The notes beneath the pieces were generated by a model. That model was not told the DNA's origin, did no database searches, and saw only the letters and a program-made list of their open reading frames with translations. Below, one piece after another: positions 27,769-34,929 of a stretch of DNA of 34,929 nt; position 1 is the first letter of the stretch; each line of letters begins with the position of its first letter. Position numbers and translations under genes: made by a program. Origin of the DNA: a virus; the IMG/VR virus record IMGVR_UViG_3300037071_000870, positions 1 to 34,929 of that record. One strand, given 5' to 3'.

Positions 27769-28916
27769 TAGCAATACCTCTTTCGTGGAATCAGCATATC
27801 CAGCAAATCCTCGACTTCATCATCACTTAACTTGTCGCCCTTTGGTAGCTGGCCGCCCTTTGATGCGAAAGCAGCCCATGCATCTTGCTGCTCTTTTTCA
27901 AGATCCGCGTTGCTTTTCTTCTTCACGCCCGTGCTGTACGTGTTCGCCAGACCAGAGGCTATTTTCGCATAGTCCGTATTCACGGCATTGTCCGTTGCGG
28001 CCTGATTCGCAGTGGCGTTGATCATCGGCGCTGTAGCCGAGGCAGAGGATCTGGCAACGTTCAGCGCGTTATTGAATTTCGACTGCGCTGCTCCTGATTG
28101 GTTGGCTGCATTCTTATTCGCGATATCGGTGTTCGCATTGCGGATGCCCTGAGCCGATGCGAGATTAGCTGCCTGGGCAGCGTTGGCGTTGGCGATGTTC
28201 GTGTCTGCAGTGGATTGCTTGGCCTGCGTGTTGAATCGTGAGATAGCGTCATGAGCAGCTGCGGTCTTGGTCTGCTCGTCCGTCTGCTGGCCCCTCATTG
28301 CATTGGCCTGCGTTCCACCTGCGGCAAGAGCCTGCAGTGCGGCCTGTTGGGCTGCTTCTGCGATGTCTAGCCCTTGCTGGTGTGCTTGGTTGGCGTTGTT
28401 CTGGTTTGCCATCTGCTGGGTGACCAGATCCAGACCTGAGCCGCCCACCCCACGAGCATTGGCCGAGGCCGTCAGGGCCTCCCTTTTCCCTCTTGCGGCG
28501 GTGTTGCCTTCGGTGATGGCCTGATTGATACCCGCTGCCATCTTTGGGGTATAGCCACCTTGCGCGACCTGCTGAAGCTCGGAGAGCGTCTGATACTGCG
28601 CCGCCAGTACAGCGGGGTCGATCTTGTAGCCCTGATTCGCTGACTCTTGCTGCAAGATTGCGACGGCCTGTTGCGGGCTGAACTGACCGGCAGATACATA
28701 CTGCTGGAGCTGAACGGCCAGATCCTGAATAGACGGCTGCGTGATTCCGGCAATATTGGCCTTGTCCGCAGCAGTAGCCGACTGCGCAGTATTTGCTGCG
28801 TCCTGCGTGTTCTGGTTGTTGGATATGGCAGTCCCGGCTTTGATCGCCGTGTCCGCAATAGTGCCCCAGTTGTCGGAGTTGGCCGCCCAGTCAATGATCG
28901 AGTCCCAGATATCCAT
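27768..28916 (-). CDS. Internal virion-like protein, Ala/Gln/Asn-rich
   Basis: A 382-residue protein, very rich in Ala, Gln and Asn with heptad-like helices (AEAAQQAALQALAAGGTQAN, then NANAAQAANLASAQGIRNAN). It ends in an acidic stretch and KRY-C. It starts in a TAATG overlap. It probably forms part of the internal core or ejection channel. The opening MDIWDSI resembles GDIWDSI near the C-terminus of the upstream 773-residue protein. Confidence 0.65.
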   Translation of the reverse strand: MDIWDSIIDWAANSDNWGTIADTAIKAGTAISNNQNTQDAANTAQSATAADKANIAGITQPSIQDLAVQLQQYVSAGQFSPQQAVAILQQESANQGYKIDPAVLAAQYQTLSELQQVAQGGYTPKMAAGINQAITEGNTAARGKREALTASANARGVGGSGLDLVTQQMANQNNANQAHQQGLDIAEAAQQAALQALAAGGTQANAMRGQQTDEQTKTAAAHDAISRFNTQAKQSTADTNIANANAAQAANLASAQGIRNANTDIANKNAANQSGAAQSKFNNALNVARSSASATAPMINATANQAATDNAVNTDYAKIASGLANTYSTGVKKKSNADLEKEQQDAWAAFASKGGQLPKGDKLSDDEVEDLLDMLIPRKRYC

Positions 28917-31237
28917 TACGCGCCCCTTTTCATTTCAACTTTTGGCGATGCGCCCATCAACTTCATGAAGCGGTCAAGGTTATGAGCGCCAAGCATTTCC
29001 GTGATGTCCGCTGGGATGATGTATTCCCCACCGTCCAGCATGACCTTGGGGCCGCCTTTTATCCCGGTTGCCACATCATCAACACCGTGCTGGTTGTCGC
29101 CCTTAACCTGACCGCCCGCAGCCCTTCCGATTTTCGGGATAGCGCCGCCACGGTTCCAGTCAGAATTGCCCGACGTATCACCAGACCCGGCGCCCCCCTG
29201 AGACGCGGTTCCGCTGCCTTCGTCACCAAACCCATCCGGCGTCCCATCACCGTCCGCATCTGATCCAGCGGTGCTGTTGCCATTGCCGTTATTGTCACCA
29301 CCGAAAAAACTGGTGATCGAGTCCCAGATATCCCCAAGATCAACGCCCGGGCCGCCAAGCCCTTGGCCTCCTTGGAAGGTCTTGCCGTTGTTGTCGGTGT
29401 AATCCCAGCCCTTTGTCGCTTCGTTGTAGGTCCATGACTCGGGCGAGTATCCATTGCCTCCGTTGAGCTCGGCAAATGCCTCCGGCCCGATCGCCGCATA
29501 TAGTGACTCGACCGTAGCAGGGCCCTGCCGCGCCCCTGAGATTGCTTCAGCGGTACGGTCCTCCGCCGATATGTTGGCATTCGGGTTGCTGGCGCCGGTG
29601 GCGTCACCCATGGTTGTCTGAGCCTCACGACCTGCGGCAAGCATTGCCTCGCGGGCAGCTTCATCCATCTGCGCTTGGGTGGCGCGGCCCTCTCTGGCGT
29701 CCCTGGTGAATACGTCATAAGCCTGCTTGCCTGCCTGATACACGGACCACAACGTACCAACCGGTAGCCCGGTGAAATAACCGGCCACACCCATTGCGGC
29801 GCGGGCCATGTTCGGATTGTCCTGCAGCCATGTGACCACATCGCCAAAGCCTTCTTTGGCTGCGTCAAAATCAGCATCATTGGCCGTGTGATTGCCACCA
29901 GACTGGTCGCCCTCATTCCCGGAGCTGGAGCCCTGCTGAAACTCAGCCATGTCTCGTGTGGATTGAGCCTGCGCGGCTTCGTTGGCGCGTTGCTGCTCCT
30001 CTGTGGCGCGCTGAGCCTCGCCAGCCGCCTTGGCGTTGTTCAGATTGCCGATCGCACCAGATGCGTTAAAACCAAAGGCCGGGGCTGCGGTCTGGAGCTG
30101 TCCGGAGCTGAGCCAGTCAGGCGTTTTTCCAATAAGAGCGCCGAGGTTGTTGTAACGGTCAAGATCGGCCGTAGTCGCCACATTATTGACGTTGTACTGC
30201 GGGGCGGTCGCGTTCAGGTACTGGCTGAAATCCACTCCACCGCCGACTACGCCATTGAGCGCGACAATCTGCGCGTATTCCTCTGGGCTGATGCCGAGTG
30301 ATGCAGCCTCTTGGGCAATATCCGGCCCAATCTCTTGTGTTTGGTAAGGGTCGGAGATTGCAGAGTCCTTTCGCCCACTCAAGCGTTGTGCCGCCGCTTT
30401 CGCCTGATCGATCTTCATCTGCGCTTCAGCCTGCTTCTGCCCGACTCGCGCCTCTACCTGTGATTTGGTCTCGTTGCGAGCGGCATTGACATCGCCCGTG
30501 GCCATTGCGGCTGCGTCCCGGTTCGCCTGCGCGGCTTGACCGGCCTGAGTCTGGAGTTGTGTGGCTGCGTCCTTCGCTAATCCTGCGAGTGGCTTTACCT
30601 CTCCGACCTTGGACGTGAGTGTTGCAAAGGCTGGAGCGACGTTCTGCAGCAGATACTGATCCAGGCTCAATTCCCCCGCCTTCAGGCCGTTATTTCCCGT
30701 ACCGTACAGGGAGCTGATGAGCTGCTTGCGGCCTTCTGTGGTGTCAGCTTGGTCAGTGATCTGCTGCACACGATTCGAGCCCTCTGCGAGCTTGCTGTAG
30801 CCCTCTACCGCATCAGCGCTCTGCGGGCCTGAGTAGGATCCGGACAGCAGTTTGCGGTACTGGTCAGAGACGGACTCAGGATGCTCCAGTTCGGACTTTG
30901 ACGATGGGTCATAACGGTTCGTTGCGCCCGCAATCGCATTGCTGGCGTTCGTGTCGAATGTCGCCCGATCTGCCCTTGCAGTGTCGCCTACGGTCTGGAT
31001 ATTTCCCGATACGTTGTCGGCAAGTGCCTGTGTCTGTCCTTGGTTCAGGTCGGCGTACTTGTTGAAGTCGCGGAAGGTGCCTGACTCGTTTGATGGGGCT
31101 GACGCTGAGCCGGTAGCAGGACCGCCAGAGGCAACCTCTGACATTGGAGCCGCACCTGCCGTGAGGGCTTGGGCAGATGGGTCGGAATTGTCATCATCAA
31201 GTGGGTTGCCGGTCTTGTAGCTGAGCGAGTAGGCCAT
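28916..31237 (-). CDS. Large internal virion protein
   Basis: A 773-residue protein. The N-terminal half is polar and helical, the middle Ala/Gln-rich, and about 590-700 Gly/Asn/Asp-rich and probably disordered. The end KVMLDGGEYIIPADITEMLG, then AHNLDRFMKLM, is a motif seen at the C-terminus of many podovirus internal virion proteins. AAGGA lies 7 bases before the ATG. It is likely packaged in the capsid and released with DNA. Confidence 0.7.
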   Translation of the reverse strand: MAYSLSYKTGNPLDDDNSDPSAQALTAGAAPMSEVASGGPATGSASAPSNESGTFRDFNKYADLNQGQTQALADNVSGNIQTVGDTARADRATFDTNASNAIAGATNRYDPSSKSELEHPESVSDQYRKLLSGSYSGPQSADAVEGYSKLAEGSNRVQQITDQADTTEGRKQLISSLYGTGNNGLKAGELSLDQYLLQNVAPAFATLTSKVGEVKPLAGLAKDAATQLQTQAGQAAQANRDAAAMATGDVNAARNETKSQVEARVGQKQAEAQMKIDQAKAAAQRLSGRKDSAISDPYQTQEIGPDIAQEAASLGISPEEYAQIVALNGVVGGGVDFSQYLNATAPQYNVNNVATTADLDRYNNLGALIGKTPDWLSSGQLQTAAPAFGFNASGAIGNLNNAKAAGEAQRATEEQQRANEAAQAQSTRDMAEFQQGSSSGNEGDQSGGNHTANDADFDAAKEGFGDVVTWLQDNPNMARAAMGVAGYFTGLPVGTLWSVYQAGKQAYDVFTRDAREGRATQAQMDEAAREAMLAAGREAQTTMGDATGASNPNANISAEDRTAEAISGARQGPATVESLYAAIGPEAFAELNGGNGYSPESWTYNEATKGWDYTDNNGKTFQGGQGLGGPGVDLGDIWDSITSFFGGDNNGNGNSTAGSDADGDGTPDGFGDEGSGTASQGGAGSGDTSGNSDWNRGGAIPKIGRAAGGQVKGDNQHGVDDVATGIKGGPKVMLDGGEYIIPADITEMLGAHNLDRFMKLMGASPKVEMKRGA

Positions 31238-31246
31238 GTCGTTTCC

Positions 31247-31666
31247 TTAAAGCAAATGCAGATTTGCGTTGTAGCTTGTGCTTGGAGCAAGCCCGGCGAT
31301 ATACCCAATAGTCACTTGCCCTCCAGACACATTGGCCGAATACGCCCACTCAATCAGTGATACCGGCATCAGGATACGGACCGGGCCGGACAACTTCCCG
31401 AGATTCACGATTCTCACTGCCGTTTTGAACGGCCACGCAACGCGAAGCACCGGAAACCCCCCTGTTGCGTAGTCTGCGGGGGTCGTAAAGACAACCGAAG
31501 CGATCCGCTCAACCGTGTTTTGCTCAACGTCGATATTACCGCTAAGCACGCTGGTTGTTTGATCGCAAAAGCTGTTAAAAGCATTTAAAAGCGGCTCAAT
31601 ACCGTCAAACTTCTCATCCCTGAGCTGATCGCGGGTGATTCTTCGGAGTTCTGGCGCGGCAGACAT
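31247..31666 (-). CDS. Small virion-associated protein
   Basis: A 139-residue protein. The N-terminal helix (LRRITRDQLRDEKFDGIEPL) is followed by a beta-rich domain (GPVRILMPVSLIEWAYSANV, then GQVTIGYIAGLAPSTSYNAN). It starts one base after the nozzle stop and precedes the large internal protein. A tail plug or assembly factor is possible. No family was recognised. Confidence 0.65.
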   Translation of the reverse strand: MSAAPELRRITRDQLRDEKFDGIEPLLNAFNSFCDQTTSVLSGNIDVEQNTVERIASVVFTTPADYATGGFPVLRVAWPFKTAVRIVNLGKLSGPVRILMPVSLIEWAYSANVSGGQVTIGYIAGLAPSTSYNANLHLL

Positions 31667-31667
31667 G

Positions 31668-34190
31668 TCAGCCCTTCTGCTTGCTGGACATTTCTGCCCA
31701 GATCATCGAGTAACCCTGCATGGCGAAGCTGGAGAAGCACTTCTCCCCCTCAAGCGTCCATGTAAACCAGTTTGCACGGCGTGTATTGGTCGGAAGCAGT
31801 ACGCGGATGCGGTTTTCGCCAGAAGTATTGCCTCCCCACTGCGCTTCACCCCATGGGAACTGCCCCCAAGCACCAAAACGAGAGGGGATAACCCGGAAAG
31901 GCGTGCCATTTCCTGTCAAATCCGTCGAAATCGTTAGGGTTAGCTCGTCGAAGCCAGTTGTGCGGAACAACAAGCTAAGCTCGCAGGTTTCCTTGAGCAC
32001 GCCGGGGTTAGATTGAGCGTTCGGAATAGTGGTTAGCATCACTCGAATCGGGGTCACGGCAATGGCCGCCCCCGGCACCCAAGTGAAAATGTCCGTCAAG
32101 ACAATGGTATTCGTCGGAATATCGACCGATTCAATGATCGAGCTCGATGTGCCCTGAATCACCGACATGCGCGAGGTTAGGCCAACTGCCGAAGTCAGGA
32201 CGATGGTGTCACCAACGCTTGAAACGATGTTGATCGGGATGTCCGTGTCCGCAAAGTCGGTGTCGGTGTAGTTCTTGCGCTCCTTGTAGATCACCGCCTG
32301 TGAGGCAAGGTTGGTATTCGCGACGTATAGCTTGTTGTCGGTCGGATTCACCGCCCCTGCAGTCATGGCAACAGACCAGTGCGTCCATGCCTGGGTGGCG
32401 TAGTTCCAGACATATTCCTGTGTTGGATCAGGGCTTACATCCGCAATGGATGGGCAGGCCAGCAGGTACTTTTTGTCCGACTCGTAGGAGATGCCGAAAG
32501 CGTTGTCTTGGAACGGAGTCTGCTTGTTCGCAGCCAATTGCAGAACTTCCGAGCTGATAGGCTCCATGATGTCGAGAGCGGATTCATCGAACGACACGAT
32601 GCCGAGCGAGCTGTAGAAATAGAGCTTGTTTTCCAGCGTGACAGCAGAGTTCGGCGCGGTGATTCTGGTCGTTGTATCAACCGTGGTAACCCGGAAGTCT
32701 GACGGCGTAGTGCCAGACACACGATAAACCCCGTCCGTCGTCAGCACGTATAGGTAGTTCTTCACCAGCAAGATGCGCACGATGCGACTGTCAGAACTGC
32801 CTGCGCTAAGGGTGTTAGTAAGGGGAACCGCCTCCGGCAAATCCTGCTTGGAGTACATCAGACGATTAGTGGCTGCGTCGTTCTGCGAGACGTTGTAGAA
32901 GTTCGTCCCGGCTGCAGGGATGTTCTGCGTCCAGCAGGTGTTCCGGCTGGAGTTGATCTGAAAACGGTTGTCCGTATTGTCCAGGCGAGTGAATCGCATC
33001 TGGCCCGGCACGCCGTCAAAGGTCGAAACGTAGTAACCCGCAAGGAAGGTGTTCGAGGCGTAGCTATTGAGCACCCGAACAAGGGACTGCGCGGTGTTGC
33101 GGATATTCTCTGAAGGAGTGCCTGCAGCGAAGCGTTGAAACTGTCCCAACGCGGCATTCTCCGCTGCCTGCGCTGAGATGGTGAATGGCGCACCGGTCGT
33201 GGGTGTAAAGGTCAGGGTATCCCCGACCTGCAGACCGTTCGGAACGTCGGTCGATTCCAGATCGAGCGTCAGCGTATGCGGTTCTGAGGTGTTGGCGTAG
33301 AACGTGAAGCCGTTGTACGTGGCTATGTCATCAGCGAACGGGGGCGGGTAGTTTGCTGCGGCAATGCCCTCTTGTGACTCGGCCGTGTAGATCGTTGCTT
33401 GACGAAGCTCAGGAGGTGTTGAATCCACGCTCGTGACCGATCCCGCCGCAAGTTCTGGCGCTGTGGGCGAGCCTTCGATTACAAGTTGAAGCTCGTCGTC
33501 TGGCTCCACTGTCCCAGGTGAATTAGCAGAGCGATAGACCTGATAGAACCATGTGCCATCAATGGCGAAGTTCTTCGGAATCAGGAATGTGAGCGAGACA
33601 TTACGCGCCCCGCCGGAGGTATTGACGACAATGAAGCGGTCCGAAGGCGCTCCGGATACTTGATAAGCGTTGGCGTCCCGATAGCCCCACACGACGCGGT
33701 AGGCTACCTGCTCTGTGTTTGGGAGGAACCCTGTCGCCCCTGTAGTGGTCCCCGTACCGCCCAGGGCCACTGGAGCCCCGGCAAGGCGCGGCGTACCCGT
33801 TACGATGTCGAGCTTATAAACCCCAACACGAGTGGTGTAGTACAGATTCTTGCGAGCCTGCGTGCTGCGGATGCGAGAACTGCCAGAAGTAAGCGGGGCA
33901 AGAAAGGAGCCGGTGTAGGCTGGCCAGCTTGAGCCATCGTGGCTGGCATCACGATATAGACTGCCATTCGACCCATGGGCAAGAATGGTGTTCTGATAGT
34001 ACAGAAGACTGCGAACTGTCCCGACAAAGCCAAGGTTTCCGTAGATGTTGAAGCCACGGCGTGACTCGATCTGCCCTGGGCGATCAACCGACATATTGTC
34101 GGCAACCGTGAAGGACCCCGGCGGGACTTTGGAAAACTGGTTAGGGTCGGTCCAGAGCCCGGTGAGAATGACGGGGACGGTCTGGCTCAT
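31668..34190 (-). CDS. Tail nozzle-like protein (tubular B / stabiliser type)
   Basis: An 840-residue, beta-rich protein. Its start (ADNMSVDRPGQIESRRGFNI) and repeated blade-like segments (NYLYVLTTDGVYRVSG, NKLYFYSSLGIVSFDESALD, EYVWNYATQAWTHW) suggest a beta-propeller-like ring as in podovirus nozzle proteins. It would form the tip of the short tail below the adaptor. It is coupled to the adaptor gene by an ATGA overlap. Length and order fit T7 gp12-like proteins; sequence identity is not claimed. Confidence 0.75.
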   Translation of the reverse strand: MSQTVPVILTGLWTDPNQFSKVPPGSFTVADNMSVDRPGQIESRRGFNIYGNLGFVGTVRSLLYYQNTILAHGSNGSLYRDASHDGSSWPAYTGSFLAPLTSGSSRIRSTQARKNLYYTTRVGVYKLDIVTGTPRLAGAPVALGGTGTTTGATGFLPNTEQVAYRVVWGYRDANAYQVSGAPSDRFIVVNTSGGARNVSLTFLIPKNFAIDGTWFYQVYRSANSPGTVEPDDELQLVIEGSPTAPELAAGSVTSVDSTPPELRQATIYTAESQEGIAAANYPPPFADDIATYNGFTFYANTSEPHTLTLDLESTDVPNGLQVGDTLTFTPTTGAPFTISAQAAENAALGQFQRFAAGTPSENIRNTAQSLVRVLNSYASNTFLAGYYVSTFDGVPGQMRFTRLDNTDNRFQINSSRNTCWTQNIPAAGTNFYNVSQNDAATNRLMYSKQDLPEAVPLTNTLSAGSSDSRIVRILLVKNYLYVLTTDGVYRVSGTTPSDFRVTTVDTTTRITAPNSAVTLENKLYFYSSLGIVSFDESALDIMEPISSEVLQLAANKQTPFQDNAFGISYESDKKYLLACPSIADVSPDPTQEYVWNYATQAWTHWSVAMTAGAVNPTDNKLYVANTNLASQAVIYKERKNYTDTDFADTDIPINIVSSVGDTIVLTSAVGLTSRMSVIQGTSSSIIESVDIPTNTIVLTDIFTWVPGAAIAVTPIRVMLTTIPNAQSNPGVLKETCELSLLFRTTGFDELTLTISTDLTGNGTPFRVIPSRFGAWGQFPWGEAQWGGNTSGENRIRVLLPTNTRRANWFTWTLEGEKCFSSFAMQGYSMIWAEMSSKQKG

Positions 34191-34929
34191 CGGAACAAAC
34201 CGCCGTAGCTGTACGAATCAAGCAAGCCTCCCGTGCCACCGATGATCTTCGGCTCAGACACCACGCGACCAGTCAGGGCAGATTGCAGATCCTTGTACAT
34301 GGTGTCGTACTGGCTCTTGGCAGTCTTCCACGATGCTTGATCGCCCATGCCCTCACAGCACCGGACGGCCGTGCCCTGGCAGAGAAGGTGTGTGGCCTCT
34401 TGCGGGATGTACTGCGCGAACGGAGCCTGCCCCGGCCACGTCAGCCAGTCACCGATAGAAACAAGAGCGGCGTCTTCGGACGATAGCTGAACGTTCAGGC
34501 CGACAACCCCAAGGACGGTCGCGGACTCCAACACATAAGCGTTTGGTTGGGTAGATGCGCAAACACTGATCAGACTGTCTGTGTAGGGTGCGTCAATAGG
34601 CAGAGAGGCGAGTGTCACATATCCAGAGACAGTATCGACAGAGATCACTTCACCGGCATGCAGGGTATTCACCAAGGTGGCAGGGCGACGCAGGTAGAAC
34701 AGGCGCAACGTGCCGCCTCTCAGGCTGTTGGGCTTGAACTTGAGTGCGTTCTGCTGAACCCAGTACCCAGTCGAGTAGCTTGAGCCCATCGTGGCGACCT
34801 CCAGCGATACACGAGGTATGCGGGTGATCTGGTCGTTCGGATCAACCCAGCAGACTTCCCGCAGCATCATGCCGATGGCGTCAGAAGGGATCGGGATGGT
34901 CGTGGTGTCTGGCGTCACCAGTACATTCT
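34187..34929 (-). CDS. Head-tail adaptor-like protein, C-terminal part
   Basis: Continuation of the frame entering from 307-1 across the circle junction. It reads MLREVCWVDPNDQITRIPRV, later GGTLRLFYLRRPATLV and a C-terminal helical segment ending DSYSYGGLFR. Joined length is 306 residues. The last three bases of the window differ from the left copy and look like an assembly artefact. Confidence 0.75.
   Translation of the reverse strand, partial: NVLVTPDTTTIPIPSDAIGMMLREVCWVDPNDQITRIPRVSLEVATMGSSYSTGYWVQQNALKFKPNSLRGGTLRLFYLRRPATLVNTLHAGEVISVDTVSGYVTLASLPIDAPYTDSLISVCASTQPNAYVLESATVLGVVGLNVQLSSEDAALVSIGDWLTWPGQAPFAQYIPQEATHLLCQGTAVRCCEGMGDQASWKTAKSQYDTMYKDLQSALTGRVVSEPKIIGGTGGLLDSYSYGGLFR
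34801..34926. repeat. Terminal direct repeat, right copy
   Basis: Identical to 1-126. The final three bases (34927-34929, TCT against CAC at 127-129) diverge. Confidence 0.95.

Noticed and set aside
29059-29916. Leftward 285-codon frame inside the 773-residue virion gene
   Set aside because: It is an out-of-frame shadow, Arg/Pro/Thr-rich, within a convincing longer gene on the same strand.
1-34929. High number of CTGCAG (PstI) sites, roughly 35 by eye
   Set aside because: CTG and CAG are both favoured codons, so Leu-Gln and frame-shifted pairs explain the excess. The sites are spread evenly, unlike the GAGCTC cluster.
1-34929. CRISPR array, integrase or attachment sites
   Set aside because: No spaced direct repeats of CRISPR type, no tyrosine or serine recombinase motifs and no duplicated att-like core were seen. 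The only long repeats are the end overlap and the hexanucleotide tract.

Overview
The window is a complete, circularly closed tailed-phage genome of about 34.8 kb. Its last 126 bases (34801-34926) repeat its first 126 exactly, so the circle is 34,800 bp, and one gene (the head-tail adaptor) is split across the cut. The structural set is podovirus-like: portal, scaffold, coat, short-tail adaptor and nozzle, four large internal or ejection proteins, and no tape-measure or sheath gene. No integrase, RNA polymerase, DNA polymerase or helicase was recognised, so the phage probably relies heavily on host replication. Base composition (G+C in the high 50s by eye) and small phage families (DUF551-like, NinB, NinG, LexA-like) point to a proteobacterial host. 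A betaproteobacterium is my guess and cannot be proved from the sequence.

Layout. A divergent control region at about 17504-17568 has mirror-image promoters and operators. It separates a rightward early block (17600-23904) from leftward genes. The rightward block holds many small ORFs joined by ATGA overlaps, a recombination/replication cassette (candidate single-strand annealing protein, SSB, DEDDy exonuclease) and a zinc-ribbon protein. It ends at an intrinsic terminator at 23908-23935. Leftward from 17475 come a Cro-like HTH protein and small genes down to about 16116, then a long hairpin with a U-tract (16039-16139) and a hairpin-rich gap. A second leftward block follows (15789 to 13110: conserved phage proteins, a replication-like protein, an HTH protein, an orphan Cys-rich domain, NinG, a tiny membrane peptide). 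A promoter containing a perfect palindrome (13079-13106) then heads a third leftward block. This runs without a real gap through the Gly-Tyr repeat protein, a LexA-like DNA-binding protein, NinB, small membrane proteins, terminase, portal and scaffold to 4638.

The coat gene, a small protein, a polysaccharide-deacetylase tailspike, a C1q-like fibre, the adaptor and (through the circle junction) the nozzle, internal virion proteins and lysis genes continue leftward to 23922. Leftward and rightward transcription therefore converge at about 23.91 kb.

The most unusual signals are these. Ten GAGCTC hexamers lie in 393 bp of ninG, using every possible site. A 39-unit hexanucleotide repeat encodes (Y/N/D)G, with its variable base silent in an opposite-strand frame. 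An in-frame amber codon interrupts an otherwise intact two-part membrane gene. The two early promoters are mirror images. An inverted pair of DnaA boxes lies between scaffold and coat genes. A structured, apparently non-coding stretch lies at 15.8-16.14 kb.
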